From positions 186,001 to 250,000 of the forward strand of contig JAWRVZ010000156.1 in assembly GCA_037043235.1 (NCBI GenBank): a DNA stretch of 64,000 nucleotides, read 5' to 3'. Source of the stretch: Rhodeus uyekii. Its lineage: Eukaryota > Chordata > Actinopteri > Cypriniformes > Acheilognathidae. Below the pieces are notes generated by a model. The model saw only the letters and a list, made by a program, of their open reading frames with translations. It was not told where the DNA came from and ran no database searches. Of this stretch, positions 11,107-21,185 are shown piece by piece. Every line of letters begins with the position of its first letter. Positions within the stretch are counted from its first letter, which is position 1. The translations under genes and the position numbers were made by a program.

Positions 11107-12140
11107 TCACTGAGAGAGCACCCTGGTTCCCGGGGCGGCATCGAGGTCTAGCTGGTAGAACCTCATGAATGTGTGCGGCGAGGACCAGCCAGCCGCAGCA
11201 CAAACGTCAGGCAAGGAGACTCCGGAGAGGAGAGCCTTGGATGTCGCCATGCTCCTAGTGGAGTGGGCTCGGACCCTCAAAGGAGAAGCATGTCCGGCCG
11301 ACTCATAAGCTAGACAGATAGCCTCGACTATCCACCTGCTCAGAGTTTGCTTGGAAGCTGGGGCACCCTCGGGGGCCCCAAAGCAAACGAACAGCTGGTC
11401 CGACTTACGCCACGTGGCAGTCTTGTGAACGTAAGCGTCCAGTGCTCGCACTGGACAGACCTTGTTCTTGTGCTCCTGCTCATGATCGTCAAATGGGGGA
11501 GGGCAGAAGGCCTGCAGCGTGACAGACCGAGCCACATTAGTGGGAACCTTGGGGACGTAGCCCGGCCTCGGGTGGAGGAAAGCTTTCGCCATCCCGGGCG
11601 CAAACTCAAGACATGATGGGGCCACTGAGAGGGCCTGAAGGTCCCCGACCCTCTTAAGCGAAGTGATAGCCAGCAAAAGAAGGGTTTTTAGCGAGAGGTA
11701 CTTAATAGAGATACCCTCTAGAGGTTCAAAGGGTGGCTGGGACAAGCCTAGGAGTACCATGGAACGGTCCCAGGCAGGCACCCTGGTCTGTGCCGCAGGT
11801 CTCAGCCTTAATGTACCACGGAGGAAACGAGTGACTAGGGGGTCCCTGCCCAAGGACACCCCACCCAGAGGTACGTGGCAAGCCGCTATAGCAGCCACGT
11901 AGACCTTCAAGGTGGAGGGGGACAGCCCTGCCACAAATCTTTCTTGCAGGAACTCCAGTACTTTGCCAATTTGGCAGGTTACTGGGTTCAGCTGCCTTTC
12001 ACTACACCAAGAAGTGAAGAGCTTCCACTTCAAGGCGTAGAGTTTCCTCGTGGAGGGAGCTCTGGACTGCAGGATGGTCTCAACAACCTCGGCTGAGAGA
12101 CCGGCCTCTATGAGCTGGGCCCCCTCAGGGGCCAGACCCA
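11107..12140 (-). CDS. DIRS tyrosine recombinase
   Basis: C-terminal part of a long minus-strand frame that is open from 13959; the recombinase-like protein begins near AGLSAEVVETIL at about 12.1 kb. Roughly 330 residues. An N-terminal SAM-like core-binding region (STRKLYALKWKLF, SPSTLKVYVAAI) is followed by the catalytic domain. The first catalytic Arg probably lies in SLKRVGDLQAL. The H-x-x-R box is HSTR, and the nucleophilic Tyr lies in FMRFYQLD near the C-terminus. It would integrate the circular DIRS DNA, so no DDE integrase is needed. The frame is intact to its TGA. The true start is uncertain: it may be made by frameshift, reinitiation or internal initiation, because the upstream part of this open frame overlaps the RT frame. 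Confident for the family, less so for the start. Confidence 0.88.
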
Positions 12141-14099
12141 CAGTTTCAACGGCCCTGGTTGCGGGTGAAGAATGCAACCTTCCGCCTGGGACAGAAGGTC
12201 CCTCCTGATCGGGATCTCCCAGGGGACCCCGTCGAGGAGGGACACAAGGTCCGCGAACCATATTCTGGACGGCCAGTGGGGGGCCACTAGCGTGAGACGG
12301 ACCTTGTCCCGGCGAACCTTGGCCAGAACTCCCGGGAGCAGAGCGATCGGGGGAAAAGCATACAGGCGTAACCTCGGCCATGCCTGCGTCACGGCATCCC
12401 GCCCCAGAGGCGCTGGATGTGTGAGTGAAAACCACAGAGGGCAATGGGAGTTTTCTACCGAGGCAAACAGGTCGACCTGTGCCTTTCCGAACCTTTCCCA
12501 AATTTGCTCCACCACCTCGGGGTGGAGTCGCCATTCCCCTGGTCTCGCCCCCTGTCTCGACAGGGCGTCTGCTCCCACATTCTGGACCCCCGGGATGTAA
12601 GCCGCCCGGATGGAGAGCAGCTTTCCCTGGGCCCAGAGGAGGATCTGTCGCGCCATCTTGTAAAGTGGTCGCGAACGCAGACCCCCCTGGTGATTGATAT
12701 ACGCAACCGCAGTCATGCTGTCGGTGAAAACAGTGACATGGTGGTCGCGAAGGTCCGGTAGGAACGCACGGAGTGCTTTGCGGACCGCCAGTAACTCTAA
12801 CATGTTTATGTGCCAGGTTTGGTGCCGACTGTTCCATAGACCTTGTGAGGAGCGGTCTCTCAAGACCGCCCCCCAGCCCGAGAGGGAGGCATCTGTCGAG
12901 AGAGAGACTCTCCGAGCCAGAGCCCCTAGCACTGGGCCTTGAGACAGAAACCAAGGATTCTTCCACATACTCAAGGCGCGTAGGCATCGTCCCGTGACCT
13001 TGATAATGCGAAGCGGGTTCCCTTTCGGGGAAAACCCCTTGGTCTTTAGCCACCACTGCAGGGGTCTCATGTGCAGCAGGCCCAACGGGATGACGCAGGA
13101 AGCCGCTGCCATGAGCCCTAACACCCTCTGGAAGTGTCTGACAGTGAGTGGCTGGCCTAACTTGATGCTCTTGACGGCTGAACAGATAACTTGGATGCGC
13201 CCGGGGGAAAGCCGGGCCGACATCGCTACTGAGTCCCAGACGACTCCCAAGAAGGTGGTTCTCTGAGCAGGAGAAAGGACACTCTTCTTGGCGTTCAGCC
13301 TCAACCCCAGCTCCTTTATGTGTGCGAGCACTACATCTCGATGTTGCTCCGCCAACTGCGGCGACTGGGCCAGAATAAGCCAGTCGTCTATATAGTTTAA
13401 GACACGGATGCCCCGTGACCGCAGGGGAGCTAGAGCAGCGTCCACGACTTTCGTAAACGTGCGGGGTGAGAGCGCTAGGCCGAAAGGAAGCACCCGATAC
13501 TGGTACGCCTTTCCCCCAAAGGCGAACCTCAGGAACTTCCTGTGTTGCGGAAGGATGGAGACATGGAAATAAGCGTCCTTGAGGTCGACTGTGACAAACC
13601 AATCCTCGGATCTGATCTGCACTACGATCTGTTTGAGCGTTAGCATTTTGAACTTTAGACGCTTGACCGCACGATTCAAGAGACGTAAATCCAGAATGGG
13701 CCGCAACCCTCCATCCTTCTTTGGAACTATGAAGTACCGGCTGTAGAACCCGGACTTGATCTCTGCGAGGGGTACATACTCGATGGCCCCTTTCGCCAGC
13801 AAAGTGTCTACTTCTTGTTCCATGACCAGAGCCTGCTGAGGGCCTACAGCAGACTGTAGGACCCCCGAGAACTGGGGTGGTGAGACCCCGAACTGAATGG
13901 CGTACCCTAAGGTGACCGTGCGCAGGACCCACTGAGAGATACCGGGTAGCCGTGACCACGCATCCCGGAATTCTACTAGGGGAACCAGCCTCCCGGGGCT
14001 GGCCTCTGGTGCTGATGGCATGTCCACCACTGGGCCGGGATTTCCGGATTCCCGGGTGGAGTGCTCTAGGACCCTCCTCAGAGGGGGTGGTTTTCCCAT
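12108..14099 (-). CDS. DIRS reverse transcriptase / RNase H / methylase-like polyprotein
   Basis: 663 codons, intact. The RT domain spans about residues 95-290: VDLKDAYFHV (171-180) holds the first catalytic Asp, VLPFGLALSP (203-212) is the motif before the active site, and YIDD (236-239) is the YxDD box. RNase H follows at about 395-515 with acidic residues D403 (STDAS), E435 (LELLAV), D460 (FTDS) and D511 (GADALS). The last section, about 540-615, carries DLFAS, PLGRDA, YAFPP and LVAPHWP, which matches the methylase-like domain known in DIRS elements; its activity is unproven. The frame starts 55 bp after the gag stop, so it may be translated by reinitiation or readthrough. It overlaps the YR frame at its 3' end. 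It would copy the element RNA into DNA. Confidence 0.92.
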   Translation of the reverse strand: MGKPPPLRRVLEHSTRESGNPGPVVDMPSAPEASPGRLVPLVEFRDAWSRLPGISQWVLRTVTLGYAIQFGVSPPQFSGVLQSAVGPQQALVMEQEVDTLLAKGAIEYVPLAEIKSGFYSRYFIVPKKDGGLRPILDLRLLNRAVKRLKFKMLTLKQIVVQIRSEDWFVTVDLKDAYFHVSILPQHRKFLRFAFGGKAYQYRVLPFGLALSPRTFTKVVDAALAPLRSRGIRVLNYIDDWLILAQSPQLAEQHRDVVLAHIKELGLRLNAKKSVLSPAQRTTFLGVVWDSVAMSARLSPGRIQVICSAVKSIKLGQPLTVRHFQRVLGLMAAASCVIPLGLLHMRPLQWWLKTKGFSPKGNPLRIIKVTGRCLRALSMWKNPWFLSQGPVLGALARRVSLSTDASLSGWGAVLRDRSSQGLWNSRHQTWHINMLELLAVRKALRAFLPDLRDHHVTVFTDSMTAVAYINHQGGLRSRPLYKMARQILLWAQGKLLSIRAAYIPGVQNVGADALSRQGARPGEWRLHPEVVEQIWERFGKAQVDLFASVENSHCPLWFSLTHPAPLGRDAVTQAWPRLRLYAFPPIALLPGVLAKVRRDKVRLTLVAPHWPSRIWFADLVSLLDGVPWEIPIRRDLLSQAEGCILHPQPGPLKLWVWPLRGPSS

Positions 14100-14154
14100 G
14101 GCGGGCTGACTGGTCAGCTGCTCCAGGGATACACCACCTTGTTGCGGCTTGGCG

Positions 14155-15669
14155 TCAGGGCCGCTTGCTCTTAGCCTTCTTAGCGCTCAGGACAGCCCTC
14201 AGATCGCCCCTCTTGCCAGAGGCTTGAGCCTGTCGCCCCGACCCCCCGGGATTAGCCGGAGGAAGACGGGTGGCGACACTTCGTTTTTGAGCGGCCCTGT
14301 GTGAAGAGCTCTGAGACCCCCTTTGACTGGCGGTCTCACGCGGAGGGCGGCGGGGAATAACTTTACTGAACGCCACCTGCTGTCGTGCAGCCTCCTGAAA
14401 CTTGTCGACAACGCTTTTTACGGCGTCGCCGAACAAGCCCGAAGGGGACAGAGGAGCGTCCAGCAAAACAAATTTGTCCCTATCTTTGATGGAAGACAAA
14501 TTGAGCCAAAGATGTCTCTCCGTAGCCACCAGAGCTGCCATGGAGCGACCGACAGAGTAGGCCGTCTCCCTAGTGGCCCGGAGAGACAGATCCACGGTCC
14601 GGCGCAGCTCTGCCACTGTCTCCGGACCGATACCGCCGCCCTCGTTGAGGTCCCCCAGCAACTCAGCCTGATAAGCCTGCAGCAGAGCCGTGGTGTGCAG
14701 GCACGCTGCGGCTTGACTAGAGGCTGAGTACGCTCTCCCCACCAAAGACGACGTGACGCGCATCGGCTTGGAGGGGAGCGCCGGAGCTTTAATGGAGGAC
14801 GCAGATTGGGGCACAAGGTAGCTCGCAAGCGCCTCATCCACCTTCTGCATCCCCCCATAGCAATAGCTTTGAGCCCCTGCGAGATTCGTATACATCGAAC
14901 TGTTCCGTGTATGAACTCTCTCAGAGGCTGGCTTTTCCCACGATCTGGATACCTCGGCATGCAAATCGGGAAGGAAAGGCATAGCTCGGCGCGGGGGAGT
15001 GACGCGAGCCGGCAGATAACGCTCGTCCAACATACTTCTTTTAGGACGGGCGCTTCTGGTCTCCGCCGGCCATTCAATATCCAGACGAGAGACAGCTCGC
15101 GCCACAACCTCAACTAGCTCTTCAAACGCCGGCGAGGAGAGTGGCGAAGCCTCCTCTGCCGGGTCAACACTAGCTAAGTCCATCTCACTATCGGAACTCG
15201 ACAAAGCTAATGTTGGAGTCACAGCACGAACATCTCCCGAGGAGTGCCCGTGACTGGAACCCGTTTGGTCTCGTGAGGGCTGAGGTAAGGACGGACCCAC
15301 CCCAGCAGCCTCAGCGAGATCCATTTGTGAACCCCAGGACTGAGAGCGCCGCAACGCCTCGGCCGCTGCAGGTCCCGAACCCCGGGGAACACTAGCCTGG
15401 GCGGCCTCGTTACAGACCGCCAGGCGGGAGCGGAGAACATGCAGAGAAAACTGCTCACAGTCTTTACAGCCGGCGCCCTCAAGAGCCGACCGTGCATGTT
15501 CCACTCCTAAACAGATAACACACATTACATGTGTATCCCTGCCCGTTATAAAACGAGGACAGGGATAAACACACGGTCTGAAACTCTGTTCATCTCTCGC
15601 CACACTTTTCACACTCATTCTTTGATTTTTTAAGCTATCAAGTCTCAAAAACCACTCTCGCACAGACAC
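14155..15669 (-). CDS. DIRS gag-like protein
   Basis: 504 codons, intact, starting about 21 bp inside the left inverted repeat. Near the N-terminus two CxxC pairs (CVIC and CKDC, about residues 50-73) suggest a small zinc-binding fold. The middle is Ser/Ala/Pro-rich and acidic (SSSDSEMDLASVDPAEEAS). The C-terminus is very basic (KRSVATR, KRGDLRAVLSAKKAKSKRP), fitting RNA binding or nuclear localisation. Two other in-frame ATG codons near the N-terminus are possible starts. In DIRS elements the first ORF is the presumed particle protein. There is no retroviral gag homology that I can see; the assignment rests on position and on matching fragments in other copies here (for example 61.8-62.3 kb and 42.36-42.66 kb). 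Confidence 0.8.
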   Translation of the reverse strand: MSVREWFLRLDSLKNQRMSVKSVARDEQSFRPCVYPCPRFITGRDTHVMCVICLGVEHARSALEGAGCKDCEQFSLHVLRSRLAVCNEAAQASVPRGSGPAAAEALRRSQSWGSQMDLAEAAGVGPSLPQPSRDQTGSSHGHSSGDVRAVTPTLALSSSDSEMDLASVDPAEEASPLSSPAFEELVEVVARAVSRLDIEWPAETRSARPKRSMLDERYLPARVTPPRRAMPFLPDLHAEVSRSWEKPASERVHTRNSSMYTNLAGAQSYCYGGMQKVDEALASYLVPQSASSIKAPALPSKPMRVTSSLVGRAYSASSQAAACLHTTALLQAYQAELLGDLNEGGGIGPETVAELRRTVDLSLRATRETAYSVGRSMAALVATERHLWLNLSSIKDRDKFVLLDAPLSPSGLFGDAVKSVVDKFQEAARQQVAFSKVIPRRPPRETASQRGSQSSSHRAAQKRSVATRLPPANPGGSGRQAQASGKRGDLRAVLSAKKAKSKRP

Positions 15670-15690
15670 AGCACGCTGAAGGCATTCAGA

Positions 15691-15848
15691 GCTGACGCGC
15701 CCCGGTTTCAGACGCGCTTTATGCTCTTCCTCATGACGTCACCGGCTGCGGCCGGCAGTGACGCATTCACACGCGTTCGCTTCTCATTGGTTGCATAGAT
15801 CTTCACGTGACTCACGCAAGGCTATTTCCCCTAGTGCTTCGACACAGC
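15691..15848 (-). promoter_or_regulatory. DIRS left inverted repeat with candidate promoter motifs
   Basis: 158 bp, identical by eye to the reverse complement of 10755-10912. It lies directly upstream of the gag start, so it should hold the promoter. Candidate sites on the coding strand are CACGTG (E-box), CCAAT and the palindromic CRE TGACGTCA. A CATAAAG sequence near the inner edge could act as a weak TATA element. Outside it, 15849-15870 carries the left-end palindrome AGTTCCCTTTCAGGGAACT. Confidence 0.8.
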
Positions 15849-15870
15849 TCGAGTTCCCTGAAAGGGAACT

Positions 15871-16559
15871 ATAATTATATAATAGAATTAAAAAATTCTA
15901 TGATTCTTAAAAAGGATAGATGCCTTATTGAATTTAATGCATATGGAAACAAGGTTGTGAGGGATAGACTTACACTTACAAAAGCAATCACTATATAAAA
16001 GTCCCATTTCTGTCAAGTCTCTGTCTTAGAGAGATTGGCATGGTAATGGATGTGGCAACGTTAATGTATTTGGTGAATAGATCTGCTATGGTGATGGTGA
16101 TGCTGCTGCCGTTGATTATTGCTGCTGCAGAACAAGTGCATACTTGACAGTGCAGATACATTCAAAGGCATGCTGCTTTTACATATATAATATAGATAAA
16201 ATGCAGGAGAAACGAGGATAAGCAATAGGAGTCAATATATGCATGCTGCTGAAGGAAGAAAACAAGCTGCTGCACCGGTGGACATGTATATATCTGCACA
16301 CATGGATAAACACAGACCCAAACAAGCAGATCTACTGCCAAGACATATGTACTGCTGCTTCTCCAAAGAGCCATGAGACCGCATGTGTTAATATCTATGT
16401 GTCCCTGGGCCTGTTTTTCTGAATGGCTTAACTCCAGTGGCCCATGACCATGTGTGCATGGGTGCCTGCGTGAGAAATCAAAACAATGGTGTGAAGGGAG
16501 GTCAGAGGCAGGTGACGTCACAAATCTGAAAACTATAAAGGGATACCAAATACAAGCAC
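15871..16559. other. Intergenic, nothing recognised
   Basis: Includes a GCT/GAT trinucleotide-rich stretch (16080-16140). No supported gene. Confidence 0.5.
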
Positions 16560-17114
16560 CGACAGTTTCTGTGTCTTCAGCAGCACTAAAACGTTTATCT
16601 TGTTTGGTATTGTTTGTTTACCATCTGAGAAGATATGGAGAGCAAGTAGCATTTCAGTGTGTTTCTCCCTGCATCAAATGGGAATACACATAATCTTTGT
16701 GCTGTTGTTTTTGGGAGCAGAGCACACACAGTTGTCTGTGTGCATTATGTAATAATGGATGCTCCACTCCCGCCTGGTGCTATTTGAGATAGCACCTTCA
16801 ATCTCGGGGCATGGGTCCCGCTGTTGCCGACGTTCTGGTTCTAGGAGGTTGCAAATGAATCTCTAGATGGGGTCGAACTTTGTGTGATGCCCTCCTCTGT
16901 CAGATCAGTGCCCTTTTCCCTGGGTTCGGAAGCATGCGCTGCAGTTATTTCTGCCCAGGGGGAGGCGCCGGTGCTACAATTCTCCAGCTCCAAGCAGTTG
17001 GTTATTGCTGTCACCGAGACTGAAGATGAAGTTTCGTCACTTCACTTCCCAGCCTAGGTTGAGCTGGTGGAAGTTGTACCTTGTACTTGCCAGTACTTGC
17101 CAGGTGCTCGACTG

Positions 17115-17116
<2 letters not shown>

Positions 17117-17148
<32 letters not shown>

Positions 17149-17330
17149 CAGTGCAAGATTGTTGATGGAGGGCAGACACAGTGCAAGATTGTTGACGGGG
17201 TTGGGGGGGGGGGATACTCTGCTGAACTTCTGACGGGGAAGCGAAACACACCTCCTCACCGCCAAAGCTACAGCGCCACAGCCGCTTGCAGCAGCTCCAC
17301 GGACCGGTCCGCGAATTCGATCTGCCAACT
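17117..17330 (+). repeat. G-run repeat fragment within a DIRS remnant
   Basis: A run of 30 G (17117-17146) is followed by two copies of a CAGTGCAAGATTGTTGA unit (17150 and 17180), another G run (17203-17212), then GCCGCTTGCAGC and a CCACGGACCGGTCCGCGAA block. The same modules recur at 25.6-25.66, 26.07-26.17 and 39.3-39.5 kb. The last block also matches the small hAT-like MITE at 49361-49471. Inference: a hAT-like non-autonomous element inserted in the DIRS copy. Confidence 0.55.
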
Positions 17331-17879
17331 CTATCACTTTGTGTGCTTTGGGACCATTAAGCTATATCTCAGTATCTGCCCAGAAATATAGCAGTGTTGG
17401 GATGCTCTTTAGTTGATGCAATATCAGGCCACTGAACTGATTACTTGAAAAACATTAGAGACCAGTCTCGAGAGACTGGTTCGCTTCGTATACTTTCCGG
17501 CAACGTGGAAGCTTCTGTCGAATATATCTTATTGGGTCTTGTGTACAACCTGATTATGGGGGTTCTACCCAGAGCGGTGACTCCCGAGCAAACTCTGGTT
17601 AGAAGCTTTGCCGGGTTAAGGCCATAAAAGCGTACCTCTTCCAGACAGCTGGTTTTTTATTATTCAGGCTTTGTCTGTACACATTTCCCCCGATCACTGT
17701 GCTCCCAGGAGTTCTGGATAGATTTTGCCAGGACAGGGTCCATCTCACCTTGATCGCTCTGCGGTGGCCAGACCTTTTGTCCCTCCCAGATGGCAGCTGT
17801 TGTCTCAAGCAGGGGGCTCTAGATTTCATTCCTCCCCAGATCTGTGGAAACTTGGCCTGGCCTCTGAGGGGGCCCAACT

Positions 17880-18707
17880 CATAGATTCTGGTCTCTCAAG
17901 TGAGGTTGTTGATGCCATTCTCAACTCCAGAGCTCCTTTCCTGAGGAAAATGTACACCCCAGTGGAAACTTTCACTTTGTGATGCATTGCTTGTCAGCTG
18001 TACCCAGTTCACTGCCCTGTTTGTAGAATCCTGGAGTTCCTGCAAGAGTGAGTCACTGCAGGACATTCTGGTGGAATGTCTTTGGGAGAGACCCACTGGT
18101 AATATGTTTCCTCTGTGGTTGAGGCCTGCAGTATGCACAAGGATACAGGCCTGGCTCCCTGTGAGCCTATCTAGAGTTTCCAGTCAAGTTCTGACTTTCA
18201 AGCATTGTTCCTCCTTGCTATTATGTCTCCTAAGAGATTTAGAGATCTGCAAGCCCTGTCAGTGGCCCTTCATGCTTGAAGTTTTCAACTGGCATTGGGA
18301 ACGCTTCCCCACTAATGTGGCTAGATCCATTATACTGCATGCCTTCTGTCCCCTTCCTTTCAGAGCCAGGAAGTTATCTGCTTTATATCAGTGTTAGATG
18401 CTTACTTCCACACGGTGGCGTAATCTGAACAGTGGTTTTGGGGCCTCTATTATAGGGTCCCCAGCATCTAATCAGCGGATGAGCAAGTGGATAGTCGTGG
18501 CTATTTCATTTACATCTGATTCATCCGGGTTGCCTACCCCTTTGGTAAATCGAGCCCACTCAACTCGGAGTATGGCTGCTCTAAGCCCTCTTGTCAGGAG
18601 TCTCCCTTCCTGATGCTTGTAATGCAGTGGGCTGGTCCTTACCACACACTTTCGTGATGTTCTATAACCTAGTTTTGGCATTCACACCAGGGGCACAGGT
18701 GTCTTAG
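17880..18707 (+). pseudogene. DIRS tyrosine recombinase remnant (copy D)
   Basis: Matches the recombinase of copy C piecewise in different frames: SSEVVDAILNSRAP at the start, TNVARSIILHAFCP in the middle, RAHSTRSM holding the H-x-x-R box, and an end corresponding to the Tyr block (frame changes just before it). Several frameshifts and stops make it non-functional. Confidence 0.75.
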
Positions 18708-18935
18708 TATGATTTCATATTGGACAATCACTGCCGCTGCTTGTGTTTGACATGCCTTTATAGTTTTCTGTTTTTTGATGTTACTTGCCTCTGATGTCCC
18801 TTTTTTTCCCTTTTTCACACGTGCTTTACAACTCAGTCATGCAGAGCGTTCCCAAAGCGTATTTGATGCAGCGTCTCGTTCCCTCTTCAGGGAAACAATG
18901 TTATAGTTGTAAAACCAAGACGATTTCTATTTTTC

Positions 18936-21185
18936 TTTTAGTGTCGTTCATTGCCAGAGACTGTATTTGCATTTACATTCAGCTCCTCTGTTCAGACTCC
19001 TCTGTTTGCAAAAATGCAAAATATTTTTACATTGTTGTAAAGGTTAACCGGTGGATTGATAAGTTAGTTTGCTTTCAAATTTTTTTAGATAGGCAAGATA
19101 TCTTAAATATTGTAGTTATATAGTCATATTATAGTAGCCATATGTATATATTAAATGAAAATGAATAATAATTTCAAATTTTTACACATACCGTTTTGTA
19201 AAAAAATAGTTTAAATGTGCTATATATAAATCCCCCCAATACAGTATCAATTATATGTGTGCAGGTCTAAAAAAGACAGAATTTTAAAGCATTTTAAATA
19301 CACCTTGCAAGTGATTAACAAATAATTTTAAATGTTGTAATACCTGAAATTACCTTATTAAGAAGACCCTAAAAGGACATTTTCAAAAATAAAAATAAAT
19401 AGACTTTCTAACTTGTTTCTGTGTAAAAAATTATGTTTTATGTATACTGTCTATAACATATTTAATTGTGTGTGCCACTGAGATTTTAGTATGAAGAAAA
19501 TCAGCGTATGGAAGAAATAAGATCGATTTGCTCAAAATCTGGCATTCGTTGGGGCAGTAAAGACTTTATAACATTATGTCTGCTTTAACGCATCCTCTGA
19601 GGCAGTCGAGATACAGCTGTGTTCTTATATAAAATGCTTACATTTTTCAAACCCTGCCATGGTTATTTAGCATAAGAAAGACCATTAATTTATCTTAATG
19701 TTGAATTTCAGAGAATTTCTGAATGATGCTGCAGACTGCCAACAAACCATACCATGTATTTGAATTGTCAATTCAATAGTCAAATAGCAGCAAGCTCATT
19801 GAACTCATCACAACTCCAGAAAGATGTTTCATCAGCTGAACAATTAGTATATTGTTAAACAAAACCATCCATTAAATGCACTGTGCTTCTATCCCCACAG
19901 CCTCATTTTCATTTCTGTAAAAACTCAAATATGGCACTGCCTGTGGTCTGTGGTCGTTATTATTTGCTCTAAATTAAGATATTTACACCATAAGGGTCAA
20001 AAAGTTTCTGAGTAAGTATTATTAGAATGAGTATAATAGAATGATTTCTGTGGACCATTTGACATTATGCACAAAACAATTATTTCAAATGTTTAACTGA
20101 TAGTGTATATGATGCAAATAACCAACCAATTATCAAACATATATTCTAGAAATCAGCCTTCCAAGTAGAAATATGAACTGTTTTCATATAGAACTGTCAT
20201 GTCTATGTCAACCCAGAAAATGAAAAAGCCCAACAAAGATACAAGAAAAAGCAATTTGCACAGCTTTTATAGCTTTGTGTTTTACATTTGAGGTGATGGG
20301 AGGTGATCTCTTATCCCAAGATTCCTTAGTATTCAAAGGCTACTGAAGTTTAATAAAGACACACTCATTCACCTTCAATGCAACAGATGCTGGTCACTTC
20401 AAAGCCACAAAAATCACTGTCAGTCTTCACCACTCGCTTACAGCACTGTCAATTACTGCCTTACCAGGACAACCGTACCACATCTCAGCCAATATTGAGG
20501 CTGCTCTCTGAACACACCCACCATGGTCACAGCTGGCACAAAAAAAGCAAGGTTGGCATAAGCATGGTAAACTGTGATTGGACACTTGGCAAGTGCAAAT
20601 GCATCAGTCAGTCACCATGGTGACAGCACTGGGGTGACACATGGTGACACACATCCAAAATACCTTATCACTTACAATTCATCACTCACATTTTCATGAA
20701 ATAGTTTGTAAGATTTCCACGACAAACAACCCCTGGGTCACTTTAACAGCAGGTGAATCCATATTCACTTGGTCTGTCACCGTCAGTTTAGATACCTGGG
20801 TCCAGTTCATCCGGACTGATGTTACTCAGAGCATTATGGAAAAAAGCATGCAAGTCTGTCCATATGAGTTTATGTATGTGATGGAGAGAGTGATAGAGTA
20901 TGTGCAGTGAAGACTGACAGCTGGCAAACACGCTCTCCTCAGTTCCACAACTCAATTACAGCAGACAGTTTAGTCCACACAGCCCAGGGGTTTCTTGATA
21001 TTGTAGTGAAATTTTCTGACAGTGCATTCACTGAGACAACGGTTTCAAAACGCACATATTTTTTTATATCTACAGTCTTAGAGGTAAAGTGCTCCATTAG
21101 GTTTTTCAGATATTACCTTGTATGCATTGTGTAATATAGCCATTAACTAATATAGCTCATAAGCAATTCTGACCTGCCGAAATGA
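18936..21185. other. AT-rich intergenic DNA, nothing recognised
   Basis: Long AT-rich stretch. Short frames at 20.38-21.13 kb have no recognisable product. A GGTGACA(C) repeat is seen at 20619-20650. The Tc1 remnant that follows may begin slightly earlier than I can see. Confidence 0.5.

Larger units (their letters stand above)
10708..15870 (-). mobile_element. Apparently intact DIRS-like tyrosine-recombinase retrotransposon (copy C)
   Basis: About 5.16 kb on the minus strand. Order 5' to 3' on its own strand: left inverted repeat (15848-15691), gag-like ORF (15669-14155), RT/RNase H/methylase-like ORF (14099-12108), YR frame ending 11107, internal complementary region (11056-10966), right inverted repeat (10912-10755) and right-end extension (10755-10708). 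This is the known DIRS layout with inverted repeats instead of LTRs and a YR instead of a DDE integrase. All three frames are open, and the two 158-bp inverted repeats match with no difference seen by eye, which suggests a young and possibly mobile copy. GC content is clearly higher than the AT-rich flanks. DIRS elements integrate without target duplication, and none adjoins the ends here. Confidence 0.92.
16560..18935 (+). mobile_element. Decayed DIRS-like element on the plus strand (copy D)
   Basis: The only DIRS copy here on the plus strand. 16690-17060 keeps gag-like fragments (for example PAVADVLVLGGCK in one frame, like PAAAEALRR of copy C). 17455-17480 holds the CTGGTTC palindrome of the RT-start region. 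17650-17880 encodes the methylase-like tail (TFPPITVLPGVL, HLTLIALRWP). 17880-18707 keeps recombinase remnants (SGLSSEVVDAILNSRAP, RAHSTRSM). 18865-18935 resembles the internal complementary region (GCGTCTCGTTCCCTCTTCAGG). Most of RT and RNase H is deleted and frames are broken. A G-rich repeat lies inside at about 17.1-17.33 kb. Confidence 0.8.

Noticed and set aside
12172..12600. 142-codon plus-strand frame and others at 11.3-15.4 kb
   Set aside because: Antisense shadows of the DIRS frames.
17005..17391. Poly-Gly / poly-Pro frames
   Set aside because: Translation of G homopolymers in a DIRS remnant.
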